Part shown: in pieces, positions 53,776-64,000 of the stretch
How the letters are laid out: every line of letters starts with the position of its first letter
Numbering within the stretch: position 1 is the stretch's first letter
Assembly (NCBI GenBank): GCA_014529385.2
Contig: CM043966.1
Span: 143,642,711-143,706,710 of the forward strand
Origin: Adiantum capillus-veneris
Taxonomy: Eukaryota; Streptophyta; Polypodiopsida; Polypodiales; Pteridaceae
Direction of reading: 5' to 3'
Length of the DNA stretch: 64,000 nt
Notes under the pieces: generated by a model
Seen by the model: only the letters and a program-made list of their open reading frames with translations
The model's database searches: none
Told to the model about the DNA's origin: nothing
Translations under genes and position numbers: made by a program

Positions 53776-56260
53776 TTAGTCTTCATTTAAGTCAACATAC
53801 ATGTCAATTTCATCATCGCTTGCAACAAAATTTAACTCATCATCCTCTTGTTCTTCATCCACATCCATACCATTTTCATCAGAGCCTTCATTCTGACCTT
53901 CCTGTGAATCAAAGGGATCTGTATCACCTCTTCTTTTGAATAACTTGATTCTTTTCCCTGCAATGGGAATCTTCATTTTTGTCCCATCTAGTTCATGCAA
54001 GGTATAGGTTGCATTCCCATGTACATGCTGAACCACATAAGGAAGAAACCATCTCTTTGAAAGCTTTCTTATTGTTGAATGTTGGTTGTCAAGACTATTG
54101 TCCTCAATAGCTTTAGGTATGAGCCTATGCCTCTTGTCAAATCTGTCCTTATTCTTTAACCTTGCATCTTTCAATCGTGCTACTACAATCTCAATATCTT
54201 GGGGCCTTCTTTCTAACTATTGTATACGCAAAGCAAGAAGGTCTTCCCTACTCATTCCATCTTTCCGAGGTAATACATTCCATGTGGGAATTACATCCTC
54301 AATTGGCATTATAGGTTTCTGACCATACATCAACTCAAAAGGCATATAACCAGTAACCGCTCTAGGACTTGTACGATCAGCCCATAAAGCATAAGGCAAC
54401 AACCTAGGCCACTCTCCCATTTTACCTTTGCAGGCCTTAGCTAAAGCTTTAATGGTAGGAGGATGCCCACACTCTGATTTTCCATTTCCCTCAGGATTAT
54501 ATGCAGTAGTGAGAGCAAGTTTAATGCCCAACCTAGAGAAAAACTCCCTTGCTTTGTCAACATCCAACTCACCCCCGTGCCGCTATTATTTTCCCAACAC
54601 AACCATAACGGCTAATTACATCATCCAAGAGAAACTTACATACCCCTTATGTGCTTTTTTCTCTTAGAGCACGACCTTCAACTTGATTGGTTAAGTCTTC
54701 TCGTGCAAGCACTATGTATCTCATTTTCCATAAGCCCAATGACATTGTAACCAGATCTACTACCCACTTGTAATGCATGGACAATGGGTAAGCAGGGTGC
54801 AACCCATCACGATGACGTACATTTGAATACATTTGATAGGTTTCACATGATTCCACAAAGTGAGATACATCTTTATACATACCTTTGCACCAATACCTCT
54901 CTTTCATTTTAGTAAAGGTGTCCCATACACCTTTGTGTCCAGCATAAAGACTCTCATGAAACTTTTTCATAATCTCATTTTGAGCATCCTTATCATTCAC
55001 CACTCTCATGGGCAGTCCATTTCTTTGTTTTGGACGCTTCCACAAGTACCCATCTTTCAAAAAGTTTCCATAGGCCTTTCTACATATTCTTTTGAACTCT
55101 TGATCAGTCCACCCTTCTTGCCTTGTCAATGTGCTCAGATAGCGTCCAATGAGCAACTAGTCAGCTTAATATAGGTCCTCCGTAAATGACTCAAGTTCAT
55201 TTGACAGGCAAACATGATCACCCTTGGCATGAGAGATACTATAGAACTGTGTGCCTACATCATCGCCCTCGACAACCATGTCTTCTTCATTTTCATATCT
55301 TTCTCTTGAAAGCATATCCGCGACTGGATTATCTTTCCCTGCAATATGCTTAAATTCTGGATTCAAGGACTTTATGTAGGCAATCCATCTCAACATAGCA
55401 ATGTCGGGAGTTGAGCAGCTTGTGATCATTCCAAGAAGGGGTAGACAATCAGTCTCCACTATTACATTTGCTGCTATCAAATACTCTTTGTCACATTTCA
55501 AAGCTGTGACTACTCCCCATAACTCTCTTTTTACCTGTGGATAGTTGCGTTGACGAGCACTTAGGACCTTTGCTCCAAACCTTACCACATATTGCTTGCC
55601 ATCATCATCATCTTTCCCAATCGCCCATCCAATTCCTATGGGGTTAGTATCCACTATCACAATTACATATCTTCCCCATTCATAGTTTGCTTTTCTCAAA
55701 GTTGAAGACATAAGTAGTAACTTCTTTAATTTCCTCATGGCATGGGTATGCATTTCTTCCCTTTGAAACCTTTTGTTCTTTCTCAAAAGCTGATACAAAG
55801 GCTCTGCTACATGTGCATAATGCGGAATCCAGATAACATAAAACATGCATGCACCCAAGAACCTTCGAACCTCATTGACATTTATACATTTCTCTTTCAT
55901 TCTCTGGATTACATCAATCTTTGCAGGACAAGGCCTTCTACCATATGGCCCACACATATGTCCCACAATAAGAACTTCGCTCACACCAAACACTGACTTT
56001 TGGCCAGACAAGGTAAGGTTCACCTCTTCCAACCTTGACAAGATATTATCACAATCATTGATATGGGTTGCCACATACTTTTGGCACCCCCTTGAGTCTA
56101 GAGCCACATCTTTATCACTTACATCACATCCTTTGATTGGCACATCATGAAGGAAAGGCATTGTAGTTTGTGGTATGAAGTCACGTAGGACTTTGTTCAT
56201 ACCTGAGGTAAGGTGCACATCCTTACTAAACTCAAGGGTGTAAGACCATATTAGGTAAAG
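53776..56260 (-). pseudogene. Gypsy-C pol: RT C-part, RNase H, integrase (broken)
   Basis: Read on minus. The RT is truncated at about 56260 and its catalytic motif reads MPFLHDVPIKG, with His replacing the first Asp of the usual DD pair. It continues VGHMCGPYGRRPCPAK and EVRRFLGACMFYVIWIPHYAHVAEPLY. RNase H follows with RQRNYPQVKRELWGVV and KHIAGKDNPVADMLSR. Integrase follows after a break at 55156: a zinc site (HESLYAGHKG ... ESCETYQ) and a core with YKWVVDLVTM. The Glu region reads TAYNPEGNGKSECGH (about 54480), and a C-part ends acidic at 53776. At least three frame breaks. A dead copy; the LDSRGCQKYV and WIPHYAHVAEPLY style differs clearly from Gypsy-A and -B. Confidence 0.85.
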
Positions 56261-56699
56261 TGGGAAAATACCAGTTCCCAGGTTGGAAAAATTTCAATAT
56301 ATCATGTACAAAATATAGAGATTTTGTCAAAAATTTGAGTTTTCTTAAGGTCTCATTCCACTTTATGCACATACAATACACAATGAAAACAACTAAAATA
56401 CCATGGTTTCAATCAATTGGATTATTAGGAGACGAGTATATTGCATCCATTATCGTTGTCTATGTTCTACTGTCCTACCTACAACTTATCTCCACATGGA
56501 GAGCTTGGTTTCTAGGTCCACCACTTGTCCAAGTTAATGTAAAAGTGACTCAAGGTTCACAACTTGTGAAAGCAAGGATCCATTGAGGAATACAATCCAC
56601 TTGGCTATTTTTCCTTAATTTATTTCATGTGAAATTCAAGCAAGGTCCACTTCTAATCTAGAACTTCTTAATTTGAGGCATGGGGCATACATAAAATAT
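56261..56699. other. Spacer with one inverted satellite unit
   Basis: No gene. ggtccaccacttgtccaag at 56515-56533 is the reverse complement of the core of the satellite that begins at about 56740. Confidence 0.6.
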
Positions 56700-56739
56700 G
56701 TAGCATATACTCTATTGCCTCATAGGAAGGTTGGTTTCA

Positions 56740-58150
56740 AGGTGCACTTATCCAGGCTAGCCTATCTTGGAGAAATGATGGAGCTTGCTTCTCTCCTTGT
56801 TTCAATGGAGACTAGCTTGGACAAGTGGTGGACCTTTGCTTCTCTCTATGTTGCAATAGAGTTAGCTTGGACAAGTGGTGACCTTGGAACAAAACCCCCA
56901 TGTAAAACATATCATGGGTATTCCAAGTGATTAGAAAGATTAACATTTAAGATATAACCTTATAGGTTGGACAATTGGAGCCTAGCTTGGAGAAATGGTG
57001 GACTTTTGATTCTCTCCATGTTTCAATGGAGCCTATCTTGGAGAAATGGTGGAGCTTGCTTCTGTCCATGTTTCAATGGAGCCTAGCTTGGACAATTGGT
57101 GGACCTTTGCTTCTCTCTATGTTTCAATAGAGCTAGCTTAGACACGTGGTGGATCTTCAAACTAAACCAAATACTATCAATGTTTCCTAGCTTGGACAAG
57201 TGGTGGAGTGTTTCTCCTCTCCATGTTTCAATGGAGCTTAGCTTGGACAAGTGTTGGACCTTAAAACAAAAACCCCATGTACAACATAGCATGGATTTTC
57301 TAGATTTCAATGGAGTCTAGCTTTAGCAAATGGTGGAGCTTGCCTTCATCCATGTTTCAATGAAACTAGCTTGGACAAGTGGTGGACCTTGTAACAAACC
57401 CCCCCATGTACAACATATCATTGGTTTTCTAAGTGATGGGATGGAATACCATTCAAGATATAAACGTATAGCTTGGATAAGTAGTTGACTTTAAAACCAA
57501 ATTCATCATAATACAATGAAATACAGGTCAGCCAATTCCTAAATCTTGAGACCAAACCTCCCATGCTATTAGAGATAATTGGATAAGTGGTGGACCTTCT
57601 ATTATTTTCCCATGCCTAGTTTAGACAACCGGTACACTTTGCAGCTATAAAGGTTGGACGAGTGGTGGATCCTTGTTTCTATCCATGTTTTAATGGATCC
57701 TAGCTTGGACAAGTGGTGGGCCTTGGAAAAAAGCTTCCATGTACAACATATATGAGGTTTTCCTTGTTTTAATGGAACCTATCTTGGACAAATGGTGAAT
57801 CTTGCTTCTCTCCATGTTGATTTTGGAACTACCTTAGACAAGTGGTGGAGCTTTGCTTTTCTACTCTTCATAATACAATGAAGTATAGGTTGGTTACATG
57901 GTGAATCTTAAGGCCAAACCTCCCATTTTACTAGAGATGATAGGTTGGACAAGTGGATCAACCTTCTATCATTTCTCCATGACTATATTAGACAATTAGT
58001 AGACCTAGCATCTCTCTATGTTGTCTAGAGATGAGCTTGGGCAAGTGATGGGCCCTGCTTCTCTCTTCCCTTGGTTTACTAGTTTGAAGACTTAGTATAT
58101 ATACTTTCTTCGATCTAGCTTGAACAAGTGGTGAACCTTGTATCCAAAAT
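56740..58150. repeat. Satellite block 1 (about 50-bp units)
   Basis: The core cttggacaagtggtggacct with the frame tttcaatggagcctagcttg ... ttctctccatg repeats every 50-51 bp in its best part (unit starts at 57021, 57071 and 57122). Two variants alternate: A (tagcttggacaagtggtggacc) and B (tatcttggagaaatggtggagc). Longer interspersed segments (aaaacccccatgtaaaacat; aggttggacaagtggtgg) show higher-order structure. Degenerate toward 58150. Open frames inside are by-products of the repeat. Confidence 0.9.
58064..58125. repeat. Segment repeated at 62824-62885
   Basis: ctctcttcccttggttta, then tagtttgaagact and atatatacttt/gctt, then agatct, occur in both places. They mark the right edges of the two satellite blocks. 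Confidence 0.85.
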
Positions 58151-58900
58151 CTTAATCCATTACAAAAAAGTGTATGAAAACATAGGAATCTTGGTTTGAA
58201 GGTCAAGCAATTAGGTTCCAAATGCACATAATAATATATTTTCCACCCATAAGAAAAGAAAGTTAAATATGTTATTACCAAATTGACAAAGATAACGTCC
58301 AAGAATTCTAGCTTTGCATCTTGTCATATCTAAATCTTCATCAAGGCGACATGCATGTATACATCAACTTTCAAGCCATTCAAGAATACATGCACTTAGA
58401 TTCCATAGTTTTCTTTTCAAAGTCTTTTAGGTTCTAAAACTCTTTCACATAAAGTATGTAATGATAAAATTCTTGAAGCAAACATTTGTGCCCAAGAAAA
58501 GATCCCTCTCACATATTTAAAGTCCATGAATTCTTTGATCCACACTTACAAGTTTTATTTTGACATCAAACATCAATTCTCTCCTAGTTACAAATAAATG
58601 CAACCTCAATATAAATTGACAAAAAATGAATTTTTTTTACTATATGACCCAATATAGGTCCCAATCAAATAAAAAATGAGTCCCCAAAAATTTGGGTGCA
58701 CTCTGGCAATACATCAGAGTCCCCTTACAATAGGATGCACTCCAATAGTACATTGAAGTTCCCTTAGAGTAGGGTGCACTCCATTGAAGTGTTCATAAAA
58801 TTGACACACCTTTGTTTAAAAAAAAAAAGACCATATCAAATTATAAAAATGTTGAAAGATACACACTAGAATAAAAAAAGCATCTTATGGCCATATTTAT
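58151..58900. other. AT-rich spacer with short tandem repeat
   Basis: Holds about 2.5 copies of a roughly 42-bp unit at 58697-58795 (ggtgcactc ... cagagtccccttacaatagg, diverged). No gene found. Confidence 0.6.
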
Positions 58901-59664
58901 TCAATGCTTTCGTGTTGACAAGTACACACCAAGGACATAATTTGTCTCAGAATCACTGTACTGATTTACAATTGTGTTGTATGTATAGACGCTCTTATCT
59001 CTTGCATACAAACATCCTACCAACCATGGAATTATGGTTCTCTGCAAGAAGTTTTGAAGTTGCTCGGAAGTTTGCCTCCACATCTTTGGAAATATAGATA
59101 TGTCCCTGGCATGTTCCACATCACCCTATATGGATTGTCATAAAAAAATAAGGTATTGTTTGCATCCAAATCCTCAAATATCTTCCAAATACCACTCAAA
59201 TTTTTGTGATAAACCCTTGTAAATCCTAACATGATATTTGGATTTTGGAAATTTTTGTTACTCATAAACACCTTGAACTTGGCATACTGCTCAGGAAAAC
59301 ATTTTTGTGTGATGCGTTGCACCCTTGTTAAGTTATAGCAACTCCATATCCATAGCTCAAAGTATTCAACACAAAAATCCAAAAAACTTTGTGCGTTTGG
59401 TCGCACCACATGATAAACTTCATCTTTATCCTCCACAAGTCGCATGTGTTGAGCCCAAGCTGGCATAGAATCTCCATGTTTCATTTCAATTGTCTTGAGA
59501 AGTAACCCCTCTAGATCCAAGATAAGTACTCTTTTGATGTCCTTGAAAGCAAGTGGTAGGTGATAAGGAGGTGATTGATTCCTTGGACAAGGTCTTGGAG
59601 GAGGTTGGATGGGTAAGTCAATAGTTTTCTTCAATTTATGCCAGCATATAGCCAATCCTTTTTT
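58901..59664 (-). pseudogene. FCP1/NIF-like HAD phosphatase domain protein (one frameshift)
   Basis: Read on minus from a splice acceptor (TTACAG^AAAAAAGG) at 59665. The exon encodes MAICWHKLKKTIDL, a Pro-rich stretch (residues 17-35), then the FCP1 homology domain. Motif 1 is RVLILDLEGLLLKT (D47; the second acidic residue is E49 where the family has D), motif 2 is LWIWSCYNLT (101-110), and the late motif NTLFFYDNPYR (167-177) keeps one Asp where two are usual. A one-base loss in a T run near 59090 shifts the frame. It continues as PKMWRQTSEQLQNFL ... NQYSDSETNYVLGVYLSTRKH with a stop at 58901 overlapping aataaa. Upstream exons were not found. The family dephosphorylates proteins such as the Pol II CTD; the altered motifs make activity doubtful. 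Confidence 0.75.
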
Positions 59665-59939
59665 CTGTAATGATTCTGAAATTAAAGAACAAGAACACTT
59701 AATGCAAACACAACAATAGACATGAGTTTTACATTGTATACCCTAAGGTTTTATTAGATACCAAAATCCATCTATGATCTACTCATTAATAGAAATAAAG
59801 TCAAATTAAAATCCTGACTCTTTTTTATGCTACACTCTCTCTTAGTCTCAATACCATGGAGTTCAACTAGACTTAAGTAAACTAATAACTACTACTTTTT
59901 GTAAAGGTATGCTTGAAGTGCATAAGGCTTAACCAATGC
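59665..59939. other. Probable intron or 5' flank of the FCP1-like gene
   Basis: A pyrimidine-rich tract and AG precede the exon on minus. No further exon recognised. Confidence 0.4.
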
Positions 59940-62830
59940 TCTAGTATAGAATGGGTATTTAGGTCTCAAGGTCTACCACTTATCCAAGCAAAGATCCATT
60001 TAAATATGGAAACCCAATTTTTCTTAATATAATGATATAGAGTGGACAAGTGGTGAATCTTGAGACCAAACCACTCATGCTACTAGGGATAATAGGTTGG
60101 AAAAGTGGTGGACCTTGAATGTAAACCTCCCATGTACAAAGTATCATGGGTTTTGGGTATTTCAATGGACTCAAGCATCTTGGAGACATGGTGGAGCTTA
60201 CTTCTCTCCATGTTTCAATGGAGCCTATCTTAGATAAATGGTGGAGCATCATTCTCTCCATGTTTCAATGGAGCCTAGCTTGGACAAGTGGTGGACCTTT
60301 GTTTCTCTCTATGTTTGAATAGAGTTATCTTGGAAAACTGGTGGACCTTGAAACAAAACCCCCATGTTTATCATGGGCATTACAAGTGGTGAGAAAAAAT
60401 ACCATTCAATATATAACCTTATAGGTTGAACAAGTGGTGGAACTTAACACCCAATTATTCTTAATATAATGACATAGAGTGGACAAGTGGTGAACTTGGG
60501 ACCAAACCTACTAGGGAAAATAGGTTGGACAAGTGGTGGACCTTGAATGTAAACCCCCCATGTACAAAATATCACTCATGCTACTAGAAATAATTTGGTA
60601 TCGTCAATGTTTCAATGCAGCCTAGCTTGGAAAAGTGGTGGATCTTTGTTTCTCTCTATGTTTCAATAGAGTTAGCTTGGACAAGTGGTGGACCTTGGAA
60701 CAAAACCCCCATGTAAATCATGTCATGGGCATTACAAGTGGTAAGAAAAAATATCATTCAAGCTATAACATTATAGGTTGGACAAGTGGTGGACCTTAAC
60801 ACCCAATTCCTCTTAATGTAATGACATAGAGTGGACAAGTGGTAAATCATGAGACCAAACCTTCTAGGGATAATAGGTTGGACAAGTGGTGGACCTTGAA
60901 TGTAAAACCCCCATGTACAAAATATCATGGGTACTGGGTATTTCAATGGAGCCTAGCATCTTGGAGACATGGTGGAGCTTACTTCTCTCCATGTTTCAAT
61001 GGAGCCTATCTAGGAGAAACGGTGGAGGTTCCTTCTCTCCATGTTTCAATGAGCCTAGCTTGGACAAGTGGTGGACCTTTCTTTCTCTATATGTTTTAAT
61101 AGAGTTAGCTTGGACAAGTGGTGGACCTTGGAATGAAACCCCCATGTAAAACATATCATGGGCATTTCAAGTGGTGAGAAAGAATACCATTTAAGATATA
61201 GCCTTATAGGTTGGACAAGTGGTGGACCTTAACACATAGTTCTTATTAATATAATGACGTAGAGTGTACAAGTGGTGAATCTTGAGACCAAACCACTCGT
61301 GCTACTAGTGATAATAGGTTGGACAAGTGGTGGACCTTGAATGTACAAAATTATGGGTTTAGGGTATTTCAATGGAGCCTAGCTTGGAGACATGGTGGAG
61401 ATTGCTTCTCTCAATGTTTCAATGGAACCTATCTTGGAGAAATGGTGGAGCATCCTTATCTCCATGTTTTAATGGAGCCTATCTTGGACAAGTGGTGGAC
61501 CTTTGCTTCTCTCTATGTTTCAATAGAGTTAGCCTGGATAAGTAGTGGATCTTGGAACAAAACCCCTTTGTAAAACATAGAGTGGGCATTACAAGTGATG
61601 AGAAAAAATATCATTCAAGATATAACCTTATAGGTTGGAAAAGTGGTGATGGGCCTTGACAAGTGGTGAAGGATACCATTCAAGATATACCCTTATAGGT
61701 TGGACAAGTGGTGGACCTTAACACCCAGTTCTTCTTAATATAATGACATAGAGTGGATAAGTGGTGAATCTTAAGACCAAACCACTCATGCTACTAGGTA
61801 TAATACGTTAGACAAGTGGTAGACCTTGAATGTAAACACCCCATGTACAAAATATCATGGTTTTAGGGTGTTTCAATGGAGCCTAGCATCTTGGAGACAT
61901 GGTAGATCTTGATTCTTTCCATGTTTGAATGGCACCTATCTTGGAAAAATGATGGAGGTTACTTCTCTCCATGTTTCAATGGGGCCTAGCTTTGACAAGT
62001 GGTGAACCTTTTCTTCTCTCTATGTTTGAATAGAGCTAGCTTCGACAAGTGGTGGACCTTTGCTTCTCTCTATGTTTGAATAGAGTTAGCTTGGACAAGT
62101 GGTGGACCTTGGAATGAAACCCCCATGTAAAACATATCATGGGAATTTCAAGTGGTGAGAAAGGATACCATTTAAGATATAACCTTATAGGTTGGACAAG
62201 TGGTGGACCTTAATACATAGTTCTTCTTAGTATAATGACATAGAGTGTACAAGTGGTGTATCTTGAGACCAAACCACTCGTGCTACTCGGGATAATAGGT
62301 TAGACAAGTGGTGGGCCTTGAAATAAAACCTCCCATGTACAAAATAAAATGGGTTTAGGGTATTCAAATGGATCCTAGCTTGGAGACATGGTGGAGCTTG
62401 CTTCTCTCCATGTTTCAATGAAGCCTATCTTGGAGAAATGGTGGAGCATCCTTCTCTCCATGTTTCAATATAGCCTAGCTTGGACAAGTGGTGAACCTTT
62501 GGTTCTCTCTATGTTTCAATAGAGCTAGCTTGGACAAGTGTCGGACATTGAAACAAAACCCCCATGTAAGACATATCATGGGTAGTTCAAGTTGTGAGAA
62601 AAAAAACCATTTAAAATATAACCTTATAGGTTGGACAAGTGGTGGACCTTAACACCCAATCCTTTTTAATACAATGACATAGAGTGGACAAGTGGTGAAT
62701 CTTGAGACCAAACCTATCAAGCTACTAGGGATACTAGGTTGGACAAGTGGTGGACCTTGAATGTACATCCCCTATGTACAAAATATCATGGGTTTAGGGT
62801 GTTTCAATGGAGTCTAGAATATTGGAGACT
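59940..62830. repeat. Satellite block 2 with higher-order repeats
   Basis: Same about 50-bp units as block 1, in larger units. The marker aggttggacaagtggtggaccttgaat-type sequence (preceded by ggataat) recurs at about 60090, 60515, 60866, 61310, 61798, 62287 and 62733, giving spacings of roughly 350-490 bp. Each larger unit runs: ccatgtacaaaatatcatgg, tttcaatggagcctagcatc, two or three 50-bp units, aaaacccccatgtaaaacat, aagtggtgagaaa, ccttataggttggacaag, aatataatgacatagagtgg. The first copy of the core at 59970 is inverted. Confidence 0.9.
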
Positions 62831-63600
62831 CTCTTCCCTTGGTTTATTAGTTTGAAGACTCATTATATATACTTGCTTAGATCTATATACTTACTCATTA
62901 GTTAGGTTACAAGTAGGTATGTAATTTGTTAGCCTCAAGGGACTTTGAATATTGAATAGTAAGAAAGTCAAGTGCTGGTTTGAAGATCTTTTGCTTTTCT
63001 AAACTAAACTCTAACTCAATAATAAGTTTCTTAAGTTCCACGAATTGTCCTATCTAGGCTCCAAAAGAGTATTAATTGGTTTGTGCTAGATTCTAACTTG
63101 CTTGATGGGGTAGAATCCTAGGAAAATGAGGCACTATAAGTTGTACCTTAGTTCAAATGGATTTTCACTTAAACTAGACTGCAATTTGGCACTCTAGTAT
63201 CTTTGTCTCGATGGAGTTTAACACTAGATACATAGTAGTGATATTTAAGCTTCATGTCTCTTCACTTGATCGAGATATGAGACCATACTTTCAAGGTCAC
63301 CACTTATCTTACCTAAAGACCAATGTGAGACATGGGAGCCAGAAAGCCATCCGATATTGTTTTAAGGACTATTACATAGACAATCAATAACTTAAGTAAA
63401 GCAAAAAGACTTGGATCTTTCACAATTAATAACTTAAGTAAAGCCAAAAATACTTGGATCTTTGACAATTTTTTTCAAACTAAAAAAGCACAATCTCATG
63501 CTAACAAAACTATAAATCACAATTGAAAGTTTTGAACAAGAAAAAGATAAGCAATCTTAATAAGAAGGATACTTTTCATTTCATTTGATGATTACAAATT
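62831..63600. other. No recognisable gene
   Basis: AT-rich. A short direct duplication (aataacttaagtaaagc, at about 63388 and 63427, followed by acttggatctttgacaa-like sequence) is visible. Confidence 0.5.
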
Positions 63601-63613
63601 AAAAGAAAGTCTC

Positions 63614-63728
63614 TCAAGAAATTGATAAACAAAAAATGTAGGTGACTGCTTCATTATTTTGAGCAAAAAGATCAAAATCTCTATTGATTGAGCTCCATCT
63701 AGTAGTATCCTTTGTAAGATCTTGCAGG
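63614..63728 (-). CDS. Possible exon of an unidentified gene
   Basis: After a pyrimidine-rich tract and CTGCAAG on minus, the frame reads DLTKDTTRWSSINRDFDLFA to a stop at 63614. It may be the next exon of the ORF at 63819-64000, but the joint is not clean because a TAA precedes the best donor. Not recognised. Confidence 0.3.
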
Positions 63729-63818
63729 AAGGAATAAAAAGAAAGATAATTTGTTAGATACCATACACATGAGTGTTCAAGCATTTGTATCAAGAATATA
63801 TGACATGTCACTAGTACC

Positions 63819-64000
63819 TTAGGGTTGGTTTCTATCTAGCCTTAGAAGATTGTTCTCAGTTTTCACCTTATTTATATAAGCCTTTGCTGTGGCTGCCTTC
63901 AAAACTCCTTTTGTGTTACAACCCAATTGCCTAGCTAAAGTGGTCAATTGTGATGCCTTCATGCTTTCAATGGGTGTACGCTCCTTTGCCAAGATCTCTT
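63819..64000 (-). CDS. Partial unidentified ORF at window edge
   Basis: On minus it enters from beyond the window as EILAKERTPIESMKASQLTT, continues RQLGCNTKGVLKAATAKAYI and ends NNLLRLDRNQP at TAA (63819-63821), about 59 residues. The KASQLTTLARQLGCNTKGV piece has the look of a SAP-type helix-turn-helix (inference). No Copia or Gypsy motif, so it could be a host gene. Confidence 0.4.
   Translation of the reverse strand, partial: EILAKERTPIESMKASQLTTLARQLGCNTKGVLKAATAKAYINKVKTENNLLRLDRNQP

Noticed and set aside
56740-62830. Satellite considered as a CRISPR-like array or as coding repeats
   Set aside because: Units are degenerate and head-to-tail without unique spacers; the open frames simply follow the repeat and contain frequent stops.
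1-64000. tRNA, rRNA, organelle-derived or bacterial operon sequence
   Set aside because: None seen by eye; the bacterial-looking methylase has plant-type introns and plant repeats on both sides.

Overview
The window looks like repeat-dense nuclear DNA of a land plant. It is packed with Ty1/Copia and Ty3/Gypsy LTR retrotransposons at several stages of decay. The broken cellular-type genes carry short GT-AG introns (82-88 bp, plus one of 485 bp). The Gypsy gag-pol type resembles elements I associate with ferns or other large-genome non-seed plants, but that placement is inference from memory. No rRNA, tRNA, CRISPR, organelle or bacterial operon signal was seen.

Layout. (1) 1-6735: a decayed plus-strand Copia (Copia-A), split in its integrase region by a young minus-strand Copia (Copia-B, 1194-6336) with near-identical 227-bp LTRs and a perfect 5-bp target duplication. 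(2) 6735-10870: a plus-strand Gypsy fragment (Gypsy-A) cut at both ends. It carries zinc knuckle, protease, RT, two RNase H domains and the start of integrase. (3) 10876-21342: a minus-strand Copia (Copia-C) split inside RNase H by Gypsy-B (11090-16801), which has two 1.14-kb LTRs but has lost RT, RNase H and integrase. (4) 21880-23171: a broken gag. (5) 24052-29983: a divergent pair of broken, intron-containing genes. The left one is a DUF7869-like, possibly transposase-derived protein on minus; the right one is a ParB-like plus DNA N4/N6-methyltransferase fusion on plus. This is the most unusual gene content here. (6) 30-32.7 kb: microsatellites, short tandem repeats and little coding sequence.

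(7) 32711-50765: a tandem array of one non-autonomous LTR element in the order LTR-int-LTR-int-LTR-int-LTR. The period is 5153-5154 bp, with 2.6-kb LTRs and 2547-bp internal regions. Each internal region encodes a gag and, in the same frame after one UAG, a 453-aa protein I cannot identify. Variants show the array grew by unequal exchange inside an LTR. (8) 51.0-52.5 kb: acidic and zinc-knuckle ORFs of unknown type, related to a fragment at 32.3 kb on the other side of the array. (9) 52.5-56.3 kb: an LTR-like stretch and a decayed minus-strand Gypsy pol (Gypsy-C). (10) 56.7-62.8 kb: a large degenerate satellite of about 50-bp units organised into repeats of about 350-490 bp, interrupted by an FCP1/NIF-like phosphatase pseudogene (58901-59664). 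(11) 63.6-64 kb: the edge of an unidentified gene on minus.

Almost nothing here looks like an intact host gene. The two cleanest long coding units are the three array copies of gag plus ORF2 and the pol of Copia-B. The elements interact by nesting (Copia-B in Copia-A, Gypsy-B in Copia-C), by LTR recombination (the array) and by internal deletion (Gypsy-B).
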